From the NCBI GenBank assembly GCA_024500155.1, contig CM044876.1, forward strand, positions 13,020,001 to 13,084,000: a DNA stretch of 64,000 nt, in the 5' to 3' direction. Under the pieces are notes generated by a model. The model worked only from the letters and a program-made list of their open reading frames with translations. It made no database searches and was not told where the DNA came from. Position numbers and translations under genes: made by a program. This document shows, in pieces, positions 23,023 through 33,791 of the stretch. How positions within the stretch are numbered: position 1 is the stretch's first letter; each line of letters starts with the position of its first letter. This stretch comes from Chenopodium formosanum (Eukaryota > Streptophyta > Magnoliopsida > Caryophyllales > Amaranthaceae).

Positions 23023-26000
23023 ATGGAGAAAGACAATCAGAAAAATCTGCTTAAACAAGTGTTTGGAGGATCATCATCTTCAGATTCTGACACTGACGAA
23101 CACGCTCTTCTTCTCTCCCAATCAACAACAAACCCTAGTTTTATTTGGGAACGCATTGCTCCAATCAAGGGTTTATGGTTTTGCAGAGATTTTCTTTCTT
23201 CTCAACAACAATCTTCTCTTCTTTCTTCCATTCATACTGGTAATTTCTTCTGAAACTTTCAGGTTTTTTTAGCTTAATTTTGGTTATATTATTGATTTTG
23301 TTATTGAATTTAAATTATTAGGTTTCGAATTGCCAAATTTTAGAATGAATTGGGTAGTTTGAGATTATATCTTGATGTTGTAGAGCTTAAGGTTCCTTCA
23401 ATGGTGATGGGAATTCTACAGAACATTATAGGTTTGTGAGAGACCGAAGTTTCGAATCAAATGTGAATTTTATGGGTGTCCTTTTGGTACCCTTTTAGTT
23501 GGAAGGAAGCTATATCTATCTTGTGTTTGTGATTGTTGTTGGTTAAGTTTGCAATGATAGAATCAACTTTGTGAATTTCAATTTTCGATATGTAAGAAAG
23601 GATTGGGTAGTTTGATATTTTGTCTAATTGTTGATTCCTACATTGGTGATGAAAGTTTTATACTACCTCCGTTACAGGTTATGTGCAACGATTAGACATT
23701 TTTCCTCTCTGCTTTATGTCAAATCGTTGCACATAACCTGTAACGGAGGTAGTAGAACATTGCCGGGGTTTGTAAAATTCAAATAATTCAATGGATCGAA
23801 TTGATTGTGAAACATAAGGGTACCAGTTTCTCTTCAAACAAATGGCTTTTCTGTTAAGAAAAAATTATTTCGTATGGGATTACAAACCTTTAATGTTGAG
23901 ATAGGGATATAGGATGTTTTATTGAGCATTCGGGGAAATATAATTCCTTTGATGTCCCGAAGAAATCAAACTCTTCTCCTTAGGATGTTATTTTTTTGCT
24001 TTTGTGAGCGTGAGATAGATCATACAAATGGAATTTTGGCGGATATGTCTGCTTAATGCCCTTGATGATAGTTATCCGCAAAGCTCCGATTAGTATATTC
24101 AAGTTACCTTTTCGCCGAACTGATTCTTATTAGTGTTTTGACTTTTTTAATTCTTATATGCTGAAAAGAGTTTCCTCTTAACTTCATCTTAGCCTTATTT
24201 GGCTATGAGTAGTTGCTCTATGTGTGCCGCTGGCTAGTTCACTTGGCGTGTTAGTGTTATCAGTATTGGTTGTTTTTTTCACAAATCTGATTGGTAAAAT
24301 TAGTTGTTGATAATGTGCATAATATCCTACCTATAACCAATTAGAGCCCCAATCAGCCTTTCAATCTGATTATAAAGCAAAACCCAACTAAGAAACTAAT
24401 TATCAAACATACCTTTTGATTATTTCACCACATAAAAAATAAAAAAATGACAAAAAGTCTATTATTCCTCCGCCCCCAATCGTTTGTCGGCTTTGCCCGT
24501 AATTAGTGTTTACTTTGTTAATTTTGGGTGAGTGCAATTAAAAAGAGGCAAAAGTGGTGGAGTCAATTGTATTTTACGTGAGATTAAAGTTGTGGTCCCT
24601 TTAATCTATAACAGAAATGGAGCAGTCTCTTAGGGGATACCTTAAATGAAATATTGGGCAAACTATAAAGGATGGAGGGAGTACCAAACTACCAACAAGC
24701 CCATTGTCTTGTGCTTGAAGTTTACTTTGATTGTGTTTTGTTTTCTATGTCCTGAAGTTTTATTGTAGAATCCTGTCCCCAAGATCAAATAGCATAGCAA
24801 TTAACAGTGAAGAGGGAAAAAGTGATACAGTATAATTAAAATTGAAGTTCAAAAGGGGATTAGGCATATTGTACAAACTAGAAAAACAGTTTGATACTTT
24901 GTTTCTGAGAACTCTAGTGAGCCAGTTTGTGTTTCTGCTTGGCAAAGCTGAGTTGAACGTCTTGTTCTTGTACCTGATTACCTTCTCTGAATTAAACTGA
25001 ACTGTATGCGACCAAGATGACCAAAATTTAACATCGATTGAAACTAACTTGATGCAAATTGAATTTACTTGATAATTAGTATGAACATTATTACTGTTTG
25101 AATTATTTTTTTTCAATTTTTGTTTTGATCATTTAATTGACTACAAACCGAAATAATTCATACCTAGCCGAATGTTAAATCAAAAGAGCATAGCTCAAAT
25201 TTAAATAGTGTCTGTACAGAACCCATTCCAACTTAGTATTTGTGGAGCTTGTTGGTCACTTAACTTTTCGTTTATTTCATTAGTTATTTGTTGGCTCTAG
25301 TTATTTATGAAACAATAATTAAGAAGCAATTATTATAGCTCAAATTTATGCAGCGTCTGCACCGAACCCATTTCAAACAAGTATTAGTGGAGCTCGTTCG
25401 TCATTATATTTTCGTCTTCAATAGTTATCTGTTGGCTCTAATTATTTATGAGACAATATAATTAAGAAGCAATTACTCGGTTATAGATTTTCATTTTCTC
25501 TGTTCTTTTGACGAAATAAATGCCATGATTAAGATTTGTGTTTTTTTACTGCCATGATTGTATCTTTTAGGCCCTTAACTTGCCTTTCCTTCAGCCATAG
25601 TTAATGCATTGTGTTTGGTGGATTAGTATATACTCCCTCAGTCCCCTTTTGATAGTCCCTTGTGGACATTTTTCACGGGAATTAATAAACAAATAAGAAT
25701 AGTAAAAGTACATTGAAAAAGTAAATTGACATTGGGCATGCAAAAAAGTAGAGAGAGAAAGTAATAAAACTACATGGGAAAACAAAATTTCCATGAAAAA
25801 GTTAAATTTGCACAAATATTGTTGCAAATTAGAGGGAATTTTGGTAAAAAATTAATGTTAATGGTTGTTGGAAAAAGCAAATGGGGTGAACATTTTGGGA
25901 CTAAAATTTGCCCATAAGGGACTATCAAAAGGGGACGGAGGGAGTAACTCTTTTGTTATTTATTTCATATAGCATCAGTTGATTTCATGTTTGCTAAAGC

Positions 26001-27890
26001 ATAAAATTGTTTGCAGAAGGGTGGCTCACCGAAGCTGGTCACAACCAGGTACCGAATCATAAGTTTAGTTGTGTACTATTGAAAAAGATATACTTCCTTC
26101 GTTTGTTTTAGTTTACAAGTTTTGACTTTGGGCACTTTTTAACATAATTCATTTTGACTTATGTTTGGTCTTGTTAGATTCGTGTCATTGTATTTTTTTC
26201 AAGTAAAAACTTATTTTTTCTTGTTGGTAATTGAAGATATTAATGTTTGAAATAATACATTGGCAAACGTGTCTAAAGAAATTTGTCAACTAAATGGAAT
26301 GGAGGAAGTATGTCTCTATTCAAATTTCTCCATCTTTCTATTTTAGATTATAATCATACAACTTCCATGATGTTTACTATTGATAGTTTTTTCTTTTTCT
26401 TGCCTTATTTTTTTTTTTGATGGAAATGCTTTATTTTAATAGAAATGTATGGCAATACTTTTCTTCCTACGAGGCTGGATCCTGGTAGAAGAGAAAGCTG
26501 GCTCTTCAAAAGCAACTCTTTTCTTGAACCTTCAGCCTATCCTCCCTGGATCTTTTTTTACCTTCTTCTTCTTCTTCTTCGCCTTGAACGCCTTAATCCC
26601 ATTAGTGGGGTCGGCTACATGAACCAACATGAGGACTTCCCAGGAGGTCACCCATCCTAGTACTACTCTCAATCAATGTGGCTCATGCCAAGGGATGAGA
26701 CAAAGTTTTACACAGGCTGTCATTGGCCTACCAAAACCCTCCTTTATCCGGACTGGGAGCGGAAAACCCACTGGTGGAGTTACCTTTTGCTGTTAGTGTT
26801 GTTGTCAACTTGTATGTGGTCCAAGAAAAGAATAGGAATGAATTGAATCTTCATTGTCAGTTGCCCAATCTATTTGGTTAAAATTATCCGAACACTGAAA
26901 GCAAAGAAGTGTACTGTAAAATTTTGGTGTGTAATAGCTTAAAAGCTATGAAATATTGAAATCAACTGTCTTAGGAGAGCATAACGATCTCCGAAAATTT
27001 TGAATGTTTGTTTCAGTCAGAATATTATTTCGGTAATGGCCTAAAGGGAAGGAGTGGGAGAAGCAAACCATGCTAACTTATGTGATGTGTTTCTGTCTTA
27101 TTTGTTGGATGCCTTTTTCTTGCTTCATATTTCCCATATATCTGCTCAATCACTGATGAAAATTTAACGTAACTTTCTCAGTGCAGGCAATGAGATTTGG
27201 GGACCTTCCTTTTTGGGCACTGGATCTTTCTGATCAAATACATGAAGCGGTCTGTTTTGGTGATATGGAAGCAAATAGTGAAAATCTGATTCTTGATAGT
27301 GAGGCCTATGTATTGCCTTCTCAGTTGCTGTCTAGAGATCCTTTTTTTGATCAACTTATTGTAAATGTATACCAGCCAGGTGAGGTGCGATTTGGTTATG
27401 TTGCTTTATTGATTATTGATTACTAACAAGCCTCTTTTATTCGTATGCATGAAAAGTAATTTTGTGAACTGACTCAATTCAGGCTATTAACTTTTACAGA
27501 ATGTATTGAGTTTGTAGCTGTAAAAGCATGGTCTCATAATTTGTTACATTCTCTTGATTTATAAAAGTCTAATATGTTTTAAGAATCATACAGGGTATTT
27601 GTGCTCATGTTGATCTGATGCGATTTGAAGACGGGATAGCTATAGTCTCTTTGGAGTCGTCCTGTGTCATGCACTTTTCACCAGAAGAAGGGAATGGAGA
27701 AGTTCCATTAGCAACGAAAATTCCTGTATACCTGACCCCGGGTTCTTTAGTTATCATGTGGGGGGATGCTCGCTATCATTGGAAGCATGAGATAAATCGA
27801 AAACCGGAATTTCAGGTTTGGCAAGGACAAGAAATAGACCAGAAAAGGAGGACTTCAATAACTCTAAGGAAGCTCTGTTTTTCTGAATAA
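23023..27890 (+). CDS. AlkB-family 2OG-Fe(II) oxygenase (ALKBH8-like catalytic domain)
   Basis: Predicted Fe(II)/2-oxoglutarate dioxygenase of the AlkB family, which hydroxylates or demethylates modified bases in RNA or DNA; the substrate of this member is not evident. Coding exons are 23023-23239, 26017-26048, 27187-27384 and 27594-27890. They total 744 nt and encode 247 residues, with GT-AG junctions that keep frame. Exon 4 has the iron ligands HVD (His154, Asp156) and His214 in RYHWKHEI, and the 2OG-binding arginines Arg235 and Arg241 in RRTSITLRK. VNVYQPGEGI before the HxD is typical of ALKBH8-like proteins. There is no RRM or methyltransferase domain, so it is a short stand-alone form. 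I chose ATG 23023; an in-frame ATG at 22987 would add 12 residues. Intron 1 (2.8 kb) and intron 2 (1.1 kb) are packed with mobile elements. Confidence 0.88.
23663..23752. mobile_element. 90-bp near-perfect palindromic Stowaway MITE
   Basis: Begins CTACCTCCGTTACAGG and ends CCTGTAACGGAGGTAG, with TA on both sides (23661-23662 and 23753-23754). The arms pair almost perfectly for about 37 bp around a short loop, so the intron transcript would form a hairpin. It lies in intron 1 of the AlkB-type gene. Confidence 0.85.
24465..24681. mobile_element. Stowaway-like MITE in AlkB-type intron 1
   Basis: Ends TTCCTCCGCCCCCAATC and GGATGGAGGGAG, bounded by TA (24463-24464 and 24682-24683). The termini follow the Stowaway CTCCCTCCG pattern with some decay. 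Confidence 0.65.
25190..25475. repeat. Tandem duplication, two ~145-bp units
   Basis: Two diverged copies follow head to tail. Shared blocks include ATAGCTCAAATTTA, ACCCATT, GTGGAGCT, TTGGCTCTA and TTAAGAAGCAATTA. It lies in intron 1 of the AlkB-type gene. Confidence 0.75.
25633..25944. mobile_element. Stowaway MITE in AlkB-type intron 1
   Basis: The termini CTCCCTCAGTCCCCTTTTGA and TCAAAAGGGGACGGAGGGAG are long inverted repeats, flanked by TA (25631-25632 and 25945-25946). The element ends just upstream of exon 2. Confidence 0.85.
26093..26308. mobile_element. Stowaway MITE in AlkB-type intron 2
   Basis: The ends CTTCCTTCGTTTGTTTTAGT and GGAATGGAGGAAG are bounded by TA (26091-26092 and 26309-26310). 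It starts about 45 bp after the exon 2 donor. Confidence 0.75.
26566..26800 (-). mobile_element. SINE-like retroposon containing a 5S rRNA segment
   Basis: On the minus strand the element reads from a GTCCGGATAAAGGAGGG region, through 26627-26669, which matches the 3' part of plant 5S rRNA including GGATGGGTGACCTCCTGGGA (box C region). It then reads ATGTAGCCGACCCCACTAAT, resembling the 3' end of Au-type plant SINEs, and ends in a (GAA)n tail at 26566-26580. The 5S box A region is absent. It lies antisense in intron 2 of the AlkB-type gene. Exact ends and target duplication are uncertain. Confidence 0.6.
26627..26669 (-). repeat. Partial 5S rRNA-derived segment
   Basis: The plus strand holds the complement of the plant 5S rRNA 3' half, from GAGAGTAGTACTAGG through GGATGGGTGACCTCCTGGGA to AAGTCCTCATG. 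Only about 43 of roughly 120 nt are present, so it is a derived fragment and not a functional 5S gene. It may descend from Cassandra-like LTRs or from a 5S/SINE chimera. Confidence 0.75.
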
Positions 27891-29420
27891 TTCAGCTATA
27901 TTTGCCATCAGCTTGGAGGCTGCAGAATGAACGTCAGATTCAAGCTGTTTTGTTCCTCATTATTCGTATCGAGATTATATTGAGCATTTGGAATGCCATG
28001 TCTGTGGAAAGGTTATCCAAAAGACCAAAATTCATTGGGCACCATTTTTTGTAATGATAATGAACATATAACTCACAGATTGATAATGTGAAACTTTGAT
28101 TCAGAGGGTTTATAATGAGCGAAATTCACAGATATGTGAAACTTCAATTCAGACTAAATTTTGACCTTATATAGACACCATTACACCAATACAAAACTTA
28201 AAACTTTTGACAAGTGAGATGCCACATTGCCATTAGATTCATGATATTGTTACTATTCCAAAAAAAAAAAAAAAAAAGAGAAAGTTACATATTACTCCGT
28301 AATACTTACTTTTTAAATTTGAAATTCTTATTACAGAATGAAAAACAGATAGGGATTTGCTAACACAAATATATTATAGATTTGATCATAGGTAATATCT
28401 GAAATTTTTAGAATAAAACCCCAATTGCGCTTGAGTTCAGATTCCAATTTTTACGGAATTCAATTCCATTTTCAATTAAATAAGGAACAAGTCTATTTTT
28501 CCTTTGTTTTTTGTTTGAAAACTAGCAGTTCTAGTAGTTGACTCAATTCTTCCTAACAGTTTTTCATTGGTAAGAAAAGGTAACAAAGATAAAATATGAG
28601 CTTGTAGTAATACATAGTTGTTGTTTCAAGGCCAATATATTCACTTACCTAGATAATACTTTTCATTGTTCACTAGATAATAAATCGACTAATTAAACTC
28701 ATGTTTCTATAATTATTGAGAGCAAACGCTTATGAAAAGATTGCTTGAATTTAATAAGGGGTCGCTTGGATTTATCCATAGTTTAGTTAATTACTTATAC
28801 CAAAAATCCTATTTCTTAATTCGAATTTTTTTAGGTCTAGCCAAAATAGGTTTTTCTTTGTTTATTTCTATTTTATATATCATATATAATAATAATTATG
28901 AAATATTGAATTTGGAAATATATATATTTTCTAGTAAATAATATAGCGTAGATTTGCTTAAACAAATCGAGGTTATACATAGCCTAAGAATTGAACCACC
29001 TCATTGAGTCCCCCTAAACCTCAAATTACATACAAAAACCCTAGTCCTAGACATTATTTGAACCAATAATACAAATTTTTACCAATTGCTTATACATTCA
29101 TAATACCCGAAGTAGATATTATAAACTTTATATTATAGGAGTGTAGTAGTAGATTTAATTTCATGCACTTGTTGATACATATAATTTGCATCGTTAAAGA
29201 AAGTATATCGACAACTAAAAAATAAATTTTCCTGTCCAAAATTTTTTAGCATATTAGAAATAAAATAAGGTTAGTTAATTAGTTAGTTGATATTTTGTAT
29301 TTTATCCGTATAGATAAGGGACTTGGTAAAAAAAATCACTCACCTAAACTTTCCTTAATTAATCTATGATGATAGAATATCAGATTATGTTAAATCCTTA
29401 ATCTTGTAGGAAACCCAAAG
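27891..29420. other. 3' flank of the AlkB-type gene and intergenic DNA
   Basis: Probable 3' UTR to about 28060, then AT-rich DNA with an A-run at 28260-28277. The open frame at 28732-28941 is of low complexity and not supported. Confidence 0.5.
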
Positions 29421-29427
29421 CATATTA

Positions 29428-29541
29428 TTATATATACCCATGTATATCATGCATAAACGTTCATTCAACACTTACAATTCACAAATTATCTTAGCTACAC
29501 CATCTTATTCTTTTCTCTTAAGCTAAACCTTAAACAAAACA
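29428..29541 (+). promoter_or_regulatory. TATA box and leader of the 195-residue gene
   Basis: TTATATATACCC at about 29428-29439 is a good plant TATA box, about 105 bp before the start codon. The leader is pyrimidine-rich (TTATTCTTTTCTCTTAAGC) and ends AACAATGGCT, a favourable initiation context. Confidence 0.6.
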
Positions 29542-30129
29542 ATGGCTTCATCTGATCATGTCGAAACTCAACCAAAGACTGATGATCTTAAACCGAAATT
29601 TCCCTTTAATCGAAACTTGGAAGACTCATGGACCTCATGGTTGTACAATGAAGATTTGTGCTTTCCACGCAATACTACGTCTCAAGTTGTTGTAGACGAC
29701 CACGTTATTAAGCGTTACTACCCTAATGGTATTGAGGATAAAATCGTCTGTCCTTTCAAAACCTTTGATATGCTAGTAGAGAATTTCGCAAATACGATTA
29801 ATGGCTTTGTCACTAGACTTGATGAAGCGGCCTTGAAGAAAAAAGAAGTCGAAAAAAAGGATGTGGTTGATCAAAGTGGCCAAGAATTTCAAGAAAGTTA
29901 CGAAAAAAGTTGTACGGATGAAAGCAAGAACGACGAGGCAAAGTGTTTGGGTAGTTTGCATAATCAAGATTGTAATGCACCCTTGAAGAACAACAAGGAA
30001 GAGCAAAAGATTAAGGTTACTAATCAAAGCTTTCAAGATGAATGTCATGGATGTCTTTATTATTACGAAAATAATCATACGGATCGAAGCGAGAATGCGA
30101 ATAAGAGGTGTTGTTACAAGGATTGGTAG
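29542..30129 (+). CDS. Unknown 195-residue hydrophilic protein with Cys-rich tail
   Basis: I do not recognise this protein. It is uninterrupted, begins in good context behind a TATA box and has coding-like composition, so it is probably real. There is no signal peptide or membrane segment. Residues 1-95 include WTSWLYNEDLCFP and RYYPNGIEDK and look globular. The rest is charged, with a diverged internal repeat: a QSGQEFQESYEKSCTDES block (about residues 110-135) resembles a QSFQDEC...YYYENNHTDRSE block (about 162-188). Cysteines cluster in the C-terminal half, including the final CCYKDW, but show no standard zinc-binding spacing. The gene stands alone between two intergenic tracts. Function is not assignable from sequence; a lineage-restricted protein is possible. 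Confidence 0.6.
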   Translation: MASSDHVETQPKTDDLKPKFPFNRNLEDSWTSWLYNEDLCFPRNTTSQVVVDDHVIKRYYPNGIEDKIVCPFKTFDMLVENFANTINGFVTRLDEAALKKKEVEKKDVVDQSGQEFQESYEKSCTDESKNDEAKCLGSLHNQDCNAPLKNNKEEQKIKVTNQSFQDECHGCLYYYENNHTDRSENANKRCCYKDW

Positions 30130-30178
30130 TGACTTTATCTTTATCATGATAATTAAGTACTAGTTTCTTGAATTGCCA

Positions 30179-30236
30179 ATTAGTTCAAGATTATGATCTA
30201 TGTTTTATTAGTTCAAGATTGTGATCTATGTTTAAT
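30179..30236. repeat. Direct repeat, two ~28-bp units
   Basis: TTAGTTCAAGATT followed by TGATCTATGTTT occurs twice in tandem just after the 195-residue gene, probably in its 3' UTR. Confidence 0.75.
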
Positions 30237-30354
30237 TAGAACTTTCTTATAGTATAATATTTTATCAAATTAAACGAAGGGATTTGCATGATATTATGAT
30301 ATAGAATAATGTGTTTAATTATTGCTTAATTTCATCAATTTGAGGAGAGTTCGT

Positions 30355-30507
30355 AAAGTTTTGGGTGAGACGGACTCACGTGAGTCCACTATCATGTTTT
30401 TGGTGTTGCGGGTTTCGCAATCGGGTTTAGTTAGCTCGCGCCTTTTTATTGGACTTTTGTTATTGAGCCCGGTCTCACGTGAGTCCGGTCTCACACAAAA
30501 CCTTTTG
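30355..30507. mobile_element. 153-bp MITE with 8-bp target duplication
   Basis: Inverted ends AAAGTTTTGGGTGAGAC and GTCTCACACAAAACCTTTT, with an inner palindromic ACTCACGTGAGT word near each end. GAGTTCGT is duplicated on both sides (30347-30354 and 30508-30515). An 8-bp duplication suggests hAT-type mobilisation. Confidence 0.75.
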
Positions 30508-31218
30508 GAGTTCGTTACTTCTGCGGGCTATGGATGCCAGTGAACCACTGAACCGTGGTGGATTATTGTGGAAATTACTAGGGTTTGACTCGTATTTATT
30601 TGAGTTGTATTAGTTTAATTAATACTTTTGATCCTCTAATTTTATTTATTTATCATTATTATTATTATTTTATCATGTAACACTTCTCCATTATTCACAC
30701 TTGTCAATGAATTTTTTTGATTGCTAATATTTAGTAACCAATATGTGAAAATAATAAAAATTATTTGATTCTCTGAAAGTATAATTCTAGTCAAATCTAA
30801 TATGCTTCCACGATATGATTATATTTTTCACTAATTATAAATTATTAAAGATAGTCAAAGTGGAGTACATAAACAGTGAAAAGTTCAAATTATTACAAGT
30901 AGATAAAATAGAGGAAGGTAATAGATAAAATTTGTAATAGAGTTTGAGTTTGATTAAACTACTAGCGTGATTATCAAGTATATTTTATTATTTATTACAG
31001 AGTATATACTTTTTTTAAAAAAAAATAATAAGATGACCTTTTTTTTAGAGGAAAAAATAAGGTGACCTTCATAGCATAATATATAGTACATTTTTTAAAA
31101 TTTCTATCTCACCTACATTACCTCATTTAAATTACTTTTTTAACAAGTACTATTATTTATCTCTCCCATTAAGGGCCCTAACTATTGAATATTGCTAACT
31201 AATTACTCTGTATTATAA

Positions 31219-31843
31219 GAGCATCTCCAATGGTAAGCTACAAAGGCTTGTAGCTTGTTTTGCCATGTCAAGTTTTAGAGCTACAAACTTTTTAAGCTAC
31301 AAAGTACTCCAATGGTAAGCTACAAGAAGTTGTAGCTTGATTTGTAATTCTTTATTTACTACAATATAAAGTAATCAAAAATTTTAAATTTAAAATTGTA
31401 AAAAAAAAAAAAAGGAAAAGTGAAATATACAACATACATTACGACTGAATGAATGTGTTATGTGTAAACTACTATTCAAAAAAAAAAAAAAAAAAATCTT
31501 GTAAACTATAGTTAATTTTTTTTTTTTTTTTTTTTTTACAAAAATAGTCTACCTAGATATATGATAGGATTAAGATTAGTCAATATCACCTACCTATATG
31601 TTAGTTGATAATGATGAATATAATCTTTTACGAGTAATATTTATTTTTTAAGAAAAAGATAAAAAAAAAATGATATTTTTAATTTAATTTTTTTTATATT
31701 CAAAATTTTCAAGCAGTGTAGCTTAACTCAGCAGTACTGCTCAAGAGAGCCGGTATTTCAATAGTGCTCCAATGATTAAGCAACACTTTTATTATTTTTG
31801 ATATTTGCAAGCAAGTCCTTAAAAAACACCATTGGAGATGCTC
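31219..31843. mobile_element. Harbinger-like MITE, GAGCATCTCCAATGG ends
   Basis: Termini GAGCATCTCCAATGG and CCATTGGAGATGCTC are perfect inverted repeats with TAA duplicated outside (31216-31218 and 31844-31846). The 625-bp interior repeats AAGCTACAA...TTGTAGCTT words and has long A- and T-runs near 31400-31535. There is no transposase. Confidence 0.85.
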
Positions 31844-31854
31844 TAAAATTCAAG

Positions 31855-32985
31855 GTCTGTTCAGTTCACCTTATTTTCACTTATTTTAGGAGTAATAAGT
31901 TCATTTAAGTTTAGTTAGGGCTACCTAAGTACAAATTACAACTAAAATAAGTTTTAATAAGATTTAATAAAGGAAAATTTGTAAATTACCACCCAAAAAG
32001 AGGTCCAATTTTGAAATTACCACCCATTAAAAACTTTATTTTAAATAACCACCCATTAAATTAAAAAATCTTTCAGATTACCACCCATTTTGATTTTCCG
32101 GTGTAAAATCCGTTTGAGGGCCCCACATAACGGCTATTAACGGCTAGTTTGACTTAATTGACTGGGTTCCTCCTCGATTTTTCGTGTTTATATATTCGCC
32201 AACTTCAATTACTTGTCAAAACAAAAAAAATCTCCAATTAACAAATTTTTCCCCTAATTTCTTCCAAAGTTCCCCAAATTTGAACTGGTACTGTGCGACG
32301 AAGTAATCCATTGAAGTTCAGACCCAATTGAATTCGCATTTGAGGTAAGAATCCTGAACTTAAAAAATTAGGGTTCCTGGGTAAATTAAATTGGGGGATT
32401 TTGCAATTAGGTTTCGTGAAAGTAATTAATTGGGTGTTTATGTTATTTTTCTGGTAATTGGTGTTGGTGTTGTCCAAATTTGGTGAATGATTGTTTATTA
32501 GGTTGAATAATGGTGTCAAATGTGTTATTTTTTTTTTTTGAAAGAAAGATTTGAATGATTCATTCTTGAATAATGGTGTCAAATAGGGTTTTGAATCAAT
32601 TGTATAGGAATGGTTGAGGATTTGACAGAGAAATAAAGGAAGAAAGAGGGAAAAATTGATGAATTTAGATGAATTCAGTGAGGAAATTGGAGAGAGAAGC
32701 TGTGTTATGTGGTTAATGGAACAGTCAGAAAGTTAGGTCGAAGAAAAGAAGAAAAAAAAAGGAGGGAAGTAAATAGGGTAGGGCTCTCATACGGATTTTA
32801 CACCGGAAAATCAAAATGGGTGGTAATCTGAAAGATTTTTTAATTTAATAGGTGGTTATTTAAAATAAAGTTTTTAATGGGTGGTAATTTCAAAACTGGA
32901 CCTCTTTTTGGGTGGTAATTTACAAATTTTCCTTTAATAAATTCAGATTAAAAAAAAATCAAGTGAATAGAACATACCCTCACTT
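31855..32985. mobile_element. MITE interrupted by a MULE
   Basis: The ends GGTCTGTTCAGTTCACC and AAGTGAATAGAACATACC are inverted and lie just outside the Mutator-like element at 31972-32932. Subtracting the latter leaves about 170 bp of MITE. The target duplication of the outer element is not clear. Confidence 0.55.
31972..32932. mobile_element. Long-TIR Mutator-like element (Pack-MULE candidate)
   Basis: Inverted repeats of 142 bp (31972-32113 and 32791-32932) begin GGAAAATTTGTAAATTACCA and carry repeated TTACCACCC words. A perfect 9-bp duplication, TTTAATAAA, flanks it (31963-31971 and 32933-32941), the hallmark of Mutator-like elements. The interior (32114-32790) encodes no transposase. 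It has leader-like sequence, a possible GAGGTAAG donor near 32342, and looks like a captured gene 5' end. An antisense open frame (32238-32582) is not convincing as a protein. Confidence 0.85.
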
Positions 32986-33224
32986 TTTTTAACAAAGTAC
33001 AAAGTATTAACTTTATCCAATGTGTAACGTTAAAATTATTCGAAATGGAGGATGTCAAATCCATAAGATTAAGATACTTGCATGAGTAGTACAATATTTG
33101 GTCAAATCCCTTTCCTTCAACTAATCCTTTTTCTTTAATTCCACCATGTGTACCTCATAACCTCCACTAAATAACTCCATGTGTATTGTGTAATAATGTT
33201 TGTGCAGCACCTTCATTAACTTAT

Positions 33225-33273
33225 AAAGTACACTAACACCCGTCAAAAAAAAAAAAAAAAAGTACACTAACAC
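33225..33273 (+). mobile_element. Minimal poly(A) retro-insertion
   Basis: CCGTC plus an A-run (33240-33258) is inserted between two copies of the 15-bp AAAGTACACTAACAC (33225-33239 and 33259-33273). The structure is that of target-primed retroposition with almost total 5' truncation. Confidence 0.7.
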
Positions 33274-33791
33274 TAATTACCTTAATAAATTAATTACTGC
33301 AACCATCCAAATAAATAAAATGTCCAACAACTTATTTCTTTTTATTTTTTTAAAGGTTACTAGATAATGTAAGGGTGATAAATTGAATTTTAACATCATA
33401 TCTCATGCTCAAACCTTCAAAATATAGCGGATTTTTCAAGCTTTTTCAAATTGAATTTGATTTTTTTTTTTTTTTAAATTTAAAACTACGTTTTGAATAG
33501 GAGTGTTCAAAAATACCCGACCCGAATGACCTGTCCCGAACACGCTATTTTTGAGCCGAGCCGGACCCATGTTAATCACATCTAAAATAATGTAATGATT
33601 CTAACAGATTGTAAAAACACAAAAATTCCCAATCCAAAAACACCGACACTCTTCCCAACACACTATCTCTCCTCTCTTCTCTGTCCTAGGGTTCCTAAAT
33701 CCTAATTCACCTTAAAATATCCCCAATTTTCTCAATTGCCGCCATTAATGGCGTCTCCAATTCCTTGAATTTCCGCCATTAATCTCCAAAA
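33274..33791 (+). promoter_or_regulatory. GT34 gene upstream region
   Basis: AT-rich sequence with a short degraded repeat near 33500-33580 (ACCCGACCCGAA words). A pyrimidine-rich leader, with CTATCTCTCCTCTCTTCTCT, precedes the start codon at 33792. No clear TATA box was found. Confidence 0.4.

Noticed and set aside
26627..26669. Functional 5S rRNA gene
   Set aside because: Only the 3' part is present, box A is missing and it is embedded in a retroposon.
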